A stretch of DNA of 11,247 nucleotides from Thalassospiraceae bacterium (GTDB taxonomy: Bacteria; Pseudomonadota; Alphaproteobacteria; Rhodospirillales; Magnetovibrionaceae), in assembly GCA_030638205.1 (NCBI GenBank), contig DAOWFB010000151.1, forward strand, positions 1-11,247. The letters are read 5' to 3'. A model generated the notes under the pieces. The model was not told where the DNA came from and did not search any database. It saw only the letters and a program-made list of their open reading frames with translations. A program made the translations under genes and the position numbers. This document shows, one piece after another, positions 5,297 to 11,247 of this stretch. Within the stretch, counting starts at the first letter, position 1; each line of letters begins with the position of its first letter.

Positions 5297-5883
5297 GCGC
5301 TGAGCCCACTTAACATAGAAGAAACATCATAAATATCTAACCCAACAACATTGGGGTATGAGCCTGATATTTTTGTAACAAATGCGCCGGCCATACCTTG
5401 AATACCGTACGCGCCGGCCTTGTCATGCCATTCGTTGGATGCGATGTAGCTTTCTAATTCATCAAAACTTAGACGTTTAAATGTAACGCGGGTTACCGAT
5501 GCCCGAACAAGTTCGCGACCATCGGGGGCAATTACACAAATGCCACCGATAACCCGGTGTGACCTGCCGGAAAGAAGTTTTAAATATTTTTTGGCCTCAT
5601 CCGCATCATTGGCTTTGCCCAAATCACGGCTACCAACGCAAACCACCGTATCGGCACCAATGACATATTCACCATCTTTCCAAACTGCGCGTGCTTTCAA
5701 ACACGCCAGACGCATGGCCATTGCCCTGGGGCTTTCACCTGCTTCGCGTGTTTCAGAAATATCAGCCGGACGCACAGCAGTTGGTACAACACCAATTTGC
5801 GCCAAAAGCTCCAGCCGCCGGGGCGAGCGTGATGCAAGAATTAAGGATGAACCTGAAGATATTATGCTGCGTGAGGTGGGCAT
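5293..5883 (-). CDS. maf: Maf family nucleoside triphosphate pyrophosphatase
   Basis: Maf proteins cleave dTTP, UTP or modified NTPs to the monophosphate, cleaning the nucleotide pool or affecting septation. The ATG at 5883 has AGGA 6 nt upstream, so I chose it over the TTG at 5895; it gives 196 residues. Signatures are LASRSPRRLELL near the N-terminus (phosphate binding), IGADTVV with the catalytic Asp (about residue 78), LLSGRSHRV, WHDKAGAYGIQG and GSYPNVVGLD. The length is normal. The gene starts 20 nt after infA and overlaps the ribonuclease gene by 4 nt, so it sits in the middle of an operon. Which Maf substrate subclass it belongs to cannot be settled by eye. Confidence 0.93.
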   Translation of the reverse strand: MPTSRSIISSGSSLILASRSPRRLELLAQIGVVPTAVRPADISETREAGESPRAMAMRLACLKARAVWKDGEYVIGADTVVCVGSRDLGKANDADEAKKYLKLLSGRSHRVIGGICVIAPDGRELVRASVTRVTFKRLSFDELESYIASNEWHDKAGAYGIQGMAGAFVTKISGSYPNVVGLDIYDVSSMLSGLSA

Positions 5884-5903
5884 ATCATTCCTCAAGCAAG
5901 CGA

Positions 5904-6122
5904 TTACTTAAATCTAAATGTAATCCGACCCTTGGTCAGGTCATAAGGGGTCATTTCAACGGTAACCTCGTCACCAACCAACACACGAATGCGGTGCTTG
6001 CGCATCTTGCCAGCAGTATGGGCAAGTATTTCGTGATCGTTTTCCAGCTTTACGCGAAACATGGCGTTTGGCAAAAGCTCGGTTACGGTTCCGTTAAATT
6101 CTAATACTTCTTCTTTAGCCAT
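5904..6122 (-). CDS. infA: Translation initiation factor IF-1
   Basis: The 72-residue protein is a full-length IF-1, an S1-like OB-fold that binds the 30S A site during initiation. Recognisable stretches are MAKEEVLEFNGTVTELLPNA, then FRVKLEN-HEILAHTAGKMRKHRIRVLVGDEV and the C-terminal PYDLTKGRITFRFK. The ATG at 6122 follows a GAGAG sequence. It is the first gene after a good promoter candidate (6162-6190) and leads the run infA-maf-RNase-yacG, so it is probably transcribed apart from the his genes. Confidence 0.97.
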   Translation of the reverse strand: MAKEEVLEFNGTVTELLPNAMFRVKLENDHEILAHTAGKMRKHRIRVLVGDEVTVEMTPYDLTKGRITFRFK

Positions 6123-6161
6123 TTTTCTCTCAAATTGTTATTTTGCCTTCAAAGCGCGCAA

Positions 6162-6190
6162 ATAAGAGACTTATGCGCCCCCAAGGTCAA
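6162..6190 (-). promoter_or_regulatory. Promoter candidate for infA-maf-rng-yacG
   Basis: TTGACC (6190-6185) and TCTTAT (6167-6162) are 17 bp apart on the minus strand. The -35 is five of six and the -10 four of six to consensus. The start would fall near 6154, giving a leader of about 30 nt before infA. Confidence 0.5.
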
Positions 6191-6235
6191 GCGATTTTCC
6201 AAAAAACCATGAAATCAGTTAAATATGGGCCATTG

Positions 6236-6276
6236 AAAGTGCTTTTAAGCCTTTTTTCTTAAGAAAAACGCACTTT
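6236..6276 (-). terminator. Hairpin around the stop codon of the phosphatase gene
   Basis: AAAGTGC (6236-6242) and GCACTTT (6270-6276) are inverted. Between them TTTTTCTTAAGAAAAA (6253-6268) is a perfect 16-bp palindrome that contains the stop codon. Reading on the minus strand no T-run follows the outer stem, so termination is only one possibility; RNA stabilisation is another. Confidence 0.3.
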
Positions 6277-6705
6277 TATCCGCTCGAACAGCTCGTCTCG
6301 CACCTGGCGATAGGCATCTAGCCTGACCTCGCGTGAGCCATCAATTACCGATGGATCAAAGGTGTGCCAAAACTCGACCTCACACGCCATGTATCTGGTT
6401 AGCTCAACCGCCTTGTGCTGGGCGTGGGGTGAGAGCGATATAACTAAATCAAATGAGCTGTCTTCTAAATCATCAAAGGTTTTTGCTTTGTGGGTGGAAA
6501 TATCAATACCCAATTCGCCCATTACCTCAACCGCGAAACCATCCACATCCAACGACCTAACGCCAACGGAATCCACATATATATTTTTCCCGAAAAGATG
6601 CTTCATGATGCCTTCGGCCATGACTGAGCGAATTGAATTGGACGTGCATGAAAAAAGTATGGCTGATGGGAGTGTTGAATTTTTGGCCATTTCCTCTGTC
6701 ATCAT
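6259..6705 (-). CDS. Low-molecular-weight phosphotyrosine phosphatase family protein
   Basis: From the ATG at 6705 the protein has 148 residues. It carries the P-loop C20-TSNSI-R26-S27, a CX5R(S/T) site, followed by VMAEG as in the family. The general acid is probably D117 in HTFDPSV. The fold is shared with arsenate reductases, so the substrate is uncertain: phosphotyrosine, another phosphoester or arsenate. Most relatives have Leu-Gly-Asn or similar after the Cys; the Thr-Ser-Asn-Ser loop is a variant but leaves the catalytic pair intact. A longer frame to 6771 overlaps the UPF0262 gene and adds unrelated residues, so I rejected that start. The gene lies 7 nt after UPF0262 and next to hisD, a grouping common in alphaproteobacteria. 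Confidence 0.85.
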   Translation of the reverse strand: MMTEEMAKNSTLPSAILFSCTSNSIRSVMAEGIMKHLFGKNIYVDSVGVRSLDVDGFAVEVMGELGIDISTHKAKTFDDLEDSSFDLVISLSPHAQHKAVELTRYMACEVEFWHTFDPSVIDGSREVRLDAYRQVRDELFERIKVRFS

Positions 6706-6712
6706 GCCCCCC

Positions 6713-7186
6713 CTATCCACGAATGTGCAAAACGCACACCAATGTAAATAAGCGCCGGGCAGTATTGCCATCTAGCTTGACCTTGCCTTCTAGGCGTTCG
6801 CGCAACAATGTTGAGCCATCGTTGTGCAGACCACGTCTGCCCATATCAATGGTTTCAATTTGTGATGGACTGGAGGTTTTAATTGCCTCGTAATAGCTTT
6901 CACACACCATCAAGTATTCGCGAATAAGCGAACGAAACGGCGAAAGCGCCAAAACAAAACCCTTTAACGGTTTGTCATTGGTGTCACGCACATCAAAGGC
7001 TAAGCGATTTTCTTCAATAGAAAGATGCAGGATGTACGGCCCCACTGACCCGTTTTCCAATGCGAACGAATTGTCTTCCAATAAATCAAAAATTGCCGCT
7101 TTGCGTTCGTGCTCGACCTGGGGGCTGCGACTTATTACCGAGCGTCCATCAAGAAAGATGTTTTCTATGCTATCTTTCTTGGTCAC
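6713..7186 (-). CDS. UPF0262 family protein
   Basis: The 157-residue protein matches the uncharacterised UPF0262 family as I remember it: PYILHLSIEENRLAFDVRD, then LSPFRSLIREYLMVCESYYEAI, SPSQIETIDMGRRGLHNDGS and LRERLEGKVKLDGNTARRLF. It is soluble, with no signal peptide or membrane segment. The GTG start at 7186 is preceded by GAGGG 8 nt upstream. It sits 12 nt after hisD and 7 nt before the phosphatase gene, an order conserved across alphaproteobacteria. That suggests a shared role with one neighbour, but no function can be read from the sequence. Confidence 0.9.
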   Translation of the reverse strand: MTKKDSIENIFLDGRSVISRSPQVEHERKAAIFDLLEDNSFALENGSVGPYILHLSIEENRLAFDVRDTNDKPLKGFVLALSPFRSLIREYLMVCESYYEAIKTSSPSQIETIDMGRRGLHNDGSTLLRERLEGKVKLDGNTARRLFTLVCVLHIRG

Positions 7187-7198
7187 AACCAGCGCCCT

Positions 7199-8500
7199 CT
7201 ATTCCTTTAACTTGTTAAGGCGAACCGATATTGACCTACCATGCGCACCAAGCCCCTCGGCATCGGCCAGCCTAACCGCCGCGCCGCCAATTTCACCCAA
7301 AGCATCTGCATCACAACCGATAAAGGTTGTGCGTTTCATAAAATCTAGCACGCCAAGACCGGATGAAAACCTGGCCGAACGGGCAGTTGGTAAAACGTGA
7401 TTTGGCCCGGCGATATAATCGCCAATGGCTTCGGGGGTATAACGGCCAAGGAATACTGCACCAGCATTGCTTACTTGCTCAAAAATAGCGTCTGGGTCTT
7501 CAACCGCCAGTTCAAGGTGCTCAGGTGCAATGGCATCAATTAATGAAACCGCATCATTTAAATTTTCAACCACTATAATGACGCCAAAATCGCGCCAGCT
7601 TTGCCCGGCGATTTCAGAACGCTCCAGCGTTTTAAGCTCGGCCTCTATCGCGGCCTCTACCGCGCCTGCAAAAACCTCGTCATCGGTAATTAATATGGAT
7701 TGGGCATTTACGTCATGTTCGGCCTGTGACAGTAAATCACACGCTATCCATTCGGCGTTGTTAGAACCATCGGCCACCACCAAAATTTCGCTGGGCCCGG
7801 CTATCATATCGATACCAACCGTGCCAAATACTTGGCGCTTGGCCGCCGCCACATAGGCATTTCCGGGGCCGACTATTTTATCGACCGGCTTTATTGTGTT
7901 GGTGCCATAGGCCAATGCCGCCACTGCCTGTGCGCCACCGATACGGTAAATTTCTGAAACACCGGCAACATCAGCCGCCGCCAGCACCAATGGATTTATT
8001 ATTCCATCGGGCGTAGGCACAACCATAACCAAACGCCCAACGCCTGCAACAGTTGCGGGAATGGCGTTCATTAAAACAGACGATGGATAGGCAGCCGTAC
8101 CGCCCGGAACATAAAGACCAGCTGCCCCAACCGGGGTCCAGCGATAGCCCAAACGCACACCGGCACCATCAACGTAGTCTTCATAATCGGGGGCTTGGCG
8201 GGCGTGAAAATCTTTAATCCTAGTTGCCGCCAGCTTTAACGCGTCCAGCGTTTGCCCATCTACCTCGCCAACTGCTTTTTCAATTTCTTCCCTACCGATG
8301 GCAAGACCGCCTGCGTTTATTTCCATACGGTCAAATCGCTGGGTGTATTCAAGCACCGCATCATCGCCGCGCGAGCGAACGTCGCTTATAATGTCGGCAA
8401 CCGATTGGTTCACATCCACATCGGTTTCGCGCTTGGCGTTTAGCACGCCAGCAAAAGCATCGGCAAAACCTGCATCGGTGGCATTAAGACGCTTAACCAT
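7199..8500 (-). CDS. hisD: Histidinol dehydrogenase
   Basis: HisD oxidises L-histidinol to L-histidine in two NAD-dependent steps, the last reactions of histidine synthesis. The 433-residue length is normal. The zinc ligands are visible at Q259 and H262 (SQAEHD), D361 (GDYIAGPNH) and H420 (LGAHGRS). The catalytic pair is E327-H328 (APEHLEL). The NAD-binding core has PVGAAGLYVPGGTAAYPSS and IVGPGNAYVAAAK. The ATG at 8500 is 5 nt after the hisG stop, with its ribosome site AAGGGA inside the end of hisG, so the two are probably coupled. Confidence 0.97.
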   Translation of the reverse strand: MVKRLNATDAGFADAFAGVLNAKRETDVDVNQSVADIISDVRSRGDDAVLEYTQRFDRMEINAGGLAIGREEIEKAVGEVDGQTLDALKLAATRIKDFHARQAPDYEDYVDGAGVRLGYRWTPVGAAGLYVPGGTAAYPSSVLMNAIPATVAGVGRLVMVVPTPDGIINPLVLAAADVAGVSEIYRIGGAQAVAALAYGTNTIKPVDKIVGPGNAYVAAAKRQVFGTVGIDMIAGPSEILVVADGSNNAEWIACDLLSQAEHDVNAQSILITDDEVFAGAVEAAIEAELKTLERSEIAGQSWRDFGVIIVVENLNDAVSLIDAIAPEHLELAVEDPDAIFEQVSNAGAVFLGRYTPEAIGDYIAGPNHVLPTARSARFSSGLGVLDFMKRTTFIGCDADALGEIGGAAVRLADAEGLGAHGRSISVRLNKLKE

Positions 8501-8505
8501 TTTTT

Positions 8506-9174
8506 CTATCCCTTTTTAAGGGCCTCGTTAAAACTATCAATCCATCCGCCAACTTCGTCAGAACGAGTTTTCCACGCGGTACGATTAACCGCAAGGCGCG
8601 AAGAAATTTCTGTAATGACCTCAACCTCGACCAAGCCATTGGCTTTTAGAGTTGCCCCGGTGGAAACCAAATCAACTATGCGCGGACATACGCCCAAAAT
8701 TGGTGCAAGCTCCATGGCACCGGAAAGCTTGATACATTCGGCCTGCACCCCGCGCTTGGCAAAGTGGGCTTTGGTAATTTCGGGGTACTTGGTCGCGACC
8801 CGAACGTGGCTCCACGATGTGGGGTCGTCGGTTTCGCTCAAAGTTGCAGGCTCGGCGACGCTCATCCGGCACTTACCAACGCCTAAATCCAATGGCGCGT
8901 ATACTTCGGGGCTTTCAAATTCCAGCAATACATCAGATCCGGCAACGCCCAGATCAGCTGCACCAAAGGCAACAAATGTGGCGACGTCAAAGCTGCGCAC
9001 GCGAACTATTTCAAGGCCATCATGATTGGTGGCAAAGCGTAACTGGCGCGCGTCGGGGTCATCAAACGCCGCTTCCGGCTCTATTCCGGCGCGGCGCACA
9101 ATGGGCATTACTTCTTTTAGGATGCGGCCCTTGGGCAGTGCCAGCACCAGCTTTTTTTTACCTGTCTGTTTCAT
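8506..9174 (-). CDS. hisG: ATP phosphoribosyltransferase, short form
   Basis: HisG joins ATP and PRPP, the first and feedback-controlled step of histidine synthesis. At 222 residues it is the short form, lacking the C-terminal ACT-like regulatory domain. Short HisG normally works with HisZ, a HisS-like subunit (family knowledge); no hisZ lies in this window. Motifs are LALPKGRIL (11-19), GAADLGVAGSDVL (71-83) and the PRPP-binding DLVSTGATLKANGL (168-181). The ATG at 9174 lacks a strong ribosome site. It lies 104 nt downstream of murA, behind two hairpins, and 5 nt upstream of hisD. Confidence 0.96.
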   Translation of the reverse strand: MKQTGKKKLVLALPKGRILKEVMPIVRRAGIEPEAAFDDPDARQLRFATNHDGLEIVRVRSFDVATFVAFGAADLGVAGSDVLLEFESPEVYAPLDLGVGKCRMSVAEPATLSETDDPTSWSHVRVATKYPEITKAHFAKRGVQAECIKLSGAMELAPILGVCPRIVDLVSTGATLKANGLVEVEVITEISSRLAVNRTAWKTRSDEVGGWIDSFNEALKKG

Positions 9175-9202
9175 CTACTTAAAATCCATTGGTAACGCTA
9201 CT

Positions 9203-9228
9203 CAGGCCATATAACGAGATATGGCCTG
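9203..9228. promoter_or_regulatory. 10-bp perfect hairpin between murA and hisG
   Basis: CAGGCCATAT (9203-9212) and ATATGGCCTG (9219-9228) pair around AACGAG. No T-run follows on the minus strand, so it is not a standard terminator. It lies 29 nt before the hisG start and could act in the RNA or as a protein site. Confidence 0.5.
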
Positions 9229-9230
9229 CC

Positions 9231-9253
9231 TAAGTGGCTGTTATAAACACTTA
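9231..9253. promoter_or_regulatory. Second small hairpin in the murA-hisG gap
   Basis: TAAGTG (9231-9236) and CACTTA (9248-9253) pair around an 11-nt loop, adjoining the stronger hairpin at 9203-9228. It is weak on its own. Confidence 0.25.
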
Positions 9254-9278
9254 TTGGAGGATGTGCCAGAGGGGGGAT

Positions 9279-10562
9279 TTAACCCTTTACCCGCTCAATT
9301 ACCGCGCCACAGGCCGAGAGTTTTTCTTCCAGCCGTTCATAACCACGGTCTAGATGATAAACCCGGTTGATAACGGTTTCGCCCTCTGCCACCAGCCCCG
9401 CCAGCACCAGCGATACCGATGCCCTGAGGTCGGTTGCCATAACCTGCGCCCCTGATAAATGGCTAACACCACGCACAATGGCCGATGAGCCATGGACATT
9501 TATATTAGCACCCATGCGGACAAGTTCCGGCACATGCATGAAGCGGTTTTCAAAAATGCTTTCGGTTATCATTGATGCACCACCCGCCACGGCTGCCAGC
9601 ACCATCATCTGTGCCTGCATATCGGTGGGAAAACCGGGAAAGGGTTCGGTCATTACATCGAAACCTTTTAACGGGCCCGCAGCGCGTACACGCATACCAT
9701 TTTCTTCTACGTCTATTTCAGCACCAGCTTTTTTCAAAACATCGGTAACAGATTCCATTAAATCGGGGCGTGCGCCCTCTAGCAATAAATCGCCACCGGT
9801 TATGGCCGCGGCAATAGCGTAAGAGCCCATTTCAATGCGGTCGCCTACTACTGCGTATTCGGCCCCGTGCAGGGCATCCACACCGGTTACTTTTAATGTG
9901 TCGGTGCCGATGCCTTCGATTTTTGCTCCCATGGCAATGAGACAATTGGCAAGATCGGTTACCTCGGGCTCGCGTGCGGCATTGGCAATTACTGTTTCGC
10001 CTTTTGCCAGCGTTGCCGCCATTAAAATATTTTCGGTTCCGCCAACTGTTACGTTGGAAAATAATACATGCGCGCCAACCAAACCATTGGGCGCGCGGGC
10101 TTCGATATATCCTTCTGTTAGTTCTATTTCTGCACCCATGGCTTCCAATGCTTTTAGGTGAAGATCAACCGGGCGGGTGCCAATGGCACAACCGCCGGGC
10201 AGCGATACCCGGGCGTGACCAAAACGCGCGACCAATGGCCCCAACACCAAAACCGATGCCCGCATTTTACGTACCAAATCATATGGAGCCGTGGTTTCAA
10301 TGGTATCGGGCGAGGTAAGCGCAAGGACGCGACCCATGTGCCCGCCATCCGGTGCATTGCCCTCCATAGAAACGGTGGTGCCCATTTCTGATAAAAGATG
10401 CGACATGGTGGAAATGTCTGCCAAGTGCGGAAGGTTGGAAAGGCGCAAGGTTTCAGCCGTCAACAACGAAGTTGCCATCAACGGCAACGCAGCATTTTTG
10501 GCGCCGCCTATTTTTATTGTTCCTTTAAGTGGCGTTCCACCCTGAATGTGAATTGTATCCAT
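9279..10562 (-). CDS. murA: UDP-N-acetylglucosamine 1-carboxyvinyltransferase
   Basis: MurA transfers enolpyruvate from PEP to UDP-GlcNAc, the first committed step of peptidoglycan synthesis, in the cytoplasm; it is the target of fosfomycin. The 427-residue length is normal. The active-site Cys is present at C125 (LPGGCAIGTRP), so the Cys-type, fosfomycin-sensitive form is expected. Other key sites are K22-N23 (IGGAKNAALP), the general base D314 (PFPGFPTDMQAQ) and DRGYERLEEKL near the end (R406). The start codon overlaps the stop of the upstream small gene by one base (TAATG), with AGG 6 nt before it, so translation is probably coupled. Confidence 0.97.
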   Translation of the reverse strand: MDTIHIQGGTPLKGTIKIGGAKNAALPLMATSLLTAETLRLSNLPHLADISTMSHLLSEMGTTVSMEGNAPDGGHMGRVLALTSPDTIETTAPYDLVRKMRASVLVLGPLVARFGHARVSLPGGCAIGTRPVDLHLKALEAMGAEIELTEGYIEARAPNGLVGAHVLFSNVTVGGTENILMAATLAKGETVIANAAREPEVTDLANCLIAMGAKIEGIGTDTLKVTGVDALHGAEYAVVGDRIEMGSYAIAAAITGGDLLLEGARPDLMESVTDVLKKAGAEIDVEENGMRVRAAGPLKGFDVMTEPFPGFPTDMQAQMMVLAAVAGGASMITESIFENRFMHVPELVRMGANINVHGSSAIVRGVSHLSGAQVMATDLRASVSLVLAGLVAEGETVINRVYHLDRGYERLEEKLSACGAVIERVKG

Positions 10563-10762
10563 TAGTTACCTTTTGTTTTTTCCATATTCGCGTTTTTGTC
10601 GCGAGCGTTTGTTTGAATATCTTCATTAGCTTGGGCTTGGGCCCGGGCATTTAATTGCGCCTTTCTTTTTTTCAAGTTGGCACGTAGTTGGTCTCCGGGT
10701 TGGTCTCCGGGCTTGTGGGCCGGGTTTTTCTTATCCTTTGCACCGTTATTGCTGCCTGTCAT
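10562..10762 (-). CDS. Small basic conserved-type protein upstream of murA
   Basis: This 66-residue protein is highly charged and lacks any membrane segment. Its centre, LRANLKKRKAQLNARAQAQ, resembles the 'ALxxNLxxRKxQxRAR' core of short proteins often found in alphaproteobacteria near murA (from memory, function unknown). The N-terminal part is Asn-, Lys- and Gly-rich and probably disordered, with a PGDQ-PGDQ duplication. It shares a TAATG junction with murA, so it is almost certainly co-translated with it. The start is the ATG at 10762 with only a weak GGGG upstream. Confidence 0.7.
   Translation of the reverse strand: MTGSNNGAKDKKNPAHKPGDQPGDQLRANLKKRKAQLNARAQAQANEDIQTNARDKNANMEKTKGN
10688..10711. 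repeat. 12-bp tandem duplication in the small gene before murA
   Basis: TTGGTCTCCGGG is present twice in a row (10688-10699 and 10700-10711) and encodes PGDQ twice in frame. The exact identity points to a recent duplication in a disordered part of the protein. Confidence 0.8.
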
Positions 10763-10868
10763 AATATATGCCCCTATTTACCATCTATACCCGTTTTGCG
10801 GCCTTTTAAGGGCTGTTTCAAGCTAAAGAATGGACGAAGATGGAAATGTTGGCCCATGGGCACACAAA

Positions 10869-10897
10869 GCTAGAAAATAGGCCCTGAAATTGGTCAA
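10869..10897 (-). promoter_or_regulatory. Weak promoter candidate for the murA-his operon
   Basis: TTGACC (10897-10892) is followed 17 bp later by TCTAGC (10874-10869) on the minus strand. The -35 box, including the base before it (CTTGACC), is the same as at infA, but the -10 matches only three of six. It would give a leader of about 100 nt that contains the palindrome GCCCATGGGC (10852-10861). Confidence 0.3.
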
Positions 10898-10957
10898 GCC
10901 ATACTTGCCTTTCCCGGGATGCTATGGCATCTTCCGCCCGATTTTAAGTTACCCAAT

Positions 10958-11032
10958 GCCGCCATAGCTCAGGGGTAGAGCGCACCATTGGTAATGGTGA
11001 GGCCGTAAGTTCGATTCTTACTGGCGGCACCA
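10958..11032 (+). tRNA. tRNA-Thr (GGT anticodon)
   Basis: A complete 75-nt cloverleaf with encoded CCA. The acceptor stem GCCGCCA pairs with TGGCGGC. The D arm is GCTC/GAGC with a 7-nt loop. The anticodon stem CACCA/TGGTG holds loop TTGGTAA with anticodon GGT at 10990-10992. The T arm is GTAAG-TTCGATT-CTTAC. It is read divergently from the murA operon. No clear promoter or simple T-run terminator could be fixed; a hairpin array begins 24 nt downstream. Confidence 0.97.
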
Positions 11033-11056
11033 TTTTCTTACATTATTGATAAGAAC

Positions 11057-11247
11057 GCGCCATAAGGCGCGGCGTCCGCTTGGACGCTGAATATTAAGAA
11101 CGCGCCATTATTGACAAGAGCTCCGCATATAATTGGAAAGAGCGCGCCATAGGGCGCGGCGTCCGCTTGGACGCTGCAATAAAGAGCGCCGCATTGGCGG
11201 CGGCACGCGTTTGCGTGCTAAATATTAATAAAGAGCGCGGGGCATAT
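11057..11247. repeat. Tandem array of two-hairpin modules, about 44-nt period, running off the window
   Basis: Module starts fall at 11057, 11102 (degenerate), 11144, 11188 and probably about 11237 (cut by the edge), spaced 42-49 nt. Each complete module has a 5-bp stem with a 4-nt loop, a single G, then a 6-bp stem with a 4-nt loop. Modules 1 and 3 (11057-11089, 11144-11176) differ at one base in 33. Module 4 (11188-11219) has different stem sequences but the same geometry. Modules are preceded by AAGAAC or AAGAGC, with AT-rich linkers such as AATATTAA. No ORF fits the region. Repetitive palindromic (REP-like) elements are the nearest known class. Confidence 0.75.

Noticed and set aside
5884..5895. 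TTG start at 5895 for maf
   Set aside because: The AGGA needed for initiation overlaps this codon, while the ATG at 5883 has it at a proper distance.
6706..6771. Longer N-terminus for the phosphatase (start at 6771)
   Set aside because: The extra 22 residues lie inside the UPF0262 gene and do not belong to the phosphatase fold, which begins shortly before the P-loop.
11057..11247. CRISPR array at the right end
   Set aside because: The repeated units are double palindromes joined by related AT-rich linkers rather than identical repeats with unique spacers, and no cas gene is present.

Overview
The window reads as a piece of an alphaproteobacterial chromosome. The main evidence is the minus-strand gene string hisG-hisD-UPF0262-LMW phosphatase-infA-maf-RNase E/G-yacG-tRNA-Phe, preceded by a small basic protein gene and murA. 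This neighbourhood is typical of alphaproteobacteria. The genus cannot be fixed from the sequence; Sphingomonadales- or Kordiimonadales-like lineages are a guess.

Left third (1-3527), accessory. At the edge is a truncated minus-strand gene of unknown function. Next comes a 398-bp non-coding stretch with a perfect 14-bp inverted repeat. A plus-strand membrane diguanylate cyclase follows, with a TTG start and an intact GGEEF motif and I-site. After it lies a degenerate copy of the 3' half of tRNA-Phe plus its terminator region (about 2060-2244). Next is a two-gene minus-strand cassette: a peptidoglycan-binding-like protein with a Cys-rich tail, and a small acidic partner whose start lies inside the first gene. 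The intact tRNA-Phe is at 3474-3549. A 26-bp exact direct repeat of its anticodon arm brackets the cassette, so I read this part as a decayed integration hotspot at tRNA-Phe.

Middle and right (3575-10897), core and all on the minus strand. Transcription runs from high to low coordinates. A candidate promoter near 10869-10897 serves a 66-aa protein, murA (cell wall), hisG and hisD (histidine synthesis), UPF0262 and a low-molecular-weight tyrosine phosphatase. A second candidate promoter (6162-6190) serves infA (translation initiation), maf (nucleotide pyrophosphatase), an RNase G-like ribonuclease and yacG (gyrase inhibitor). A third (3575-3603) serves tRNA-Phe. Genes are packed with overlaps of 1 or 4 nt or gaps under about 25 nt, apart from a 104-nt murA-hisG gap carrying two hairpins.

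Right end (10958-11247): a plus-strand tRNA-Thr(GGU), then an array of two-hairpin modules at about 44-nt spacing that runs off the window. The modules keep the same stem and loop geometry while stem sequences change in paired fashion. With the tRNA-Phe islet and its two-gene cassette, this is the most unusual material here.
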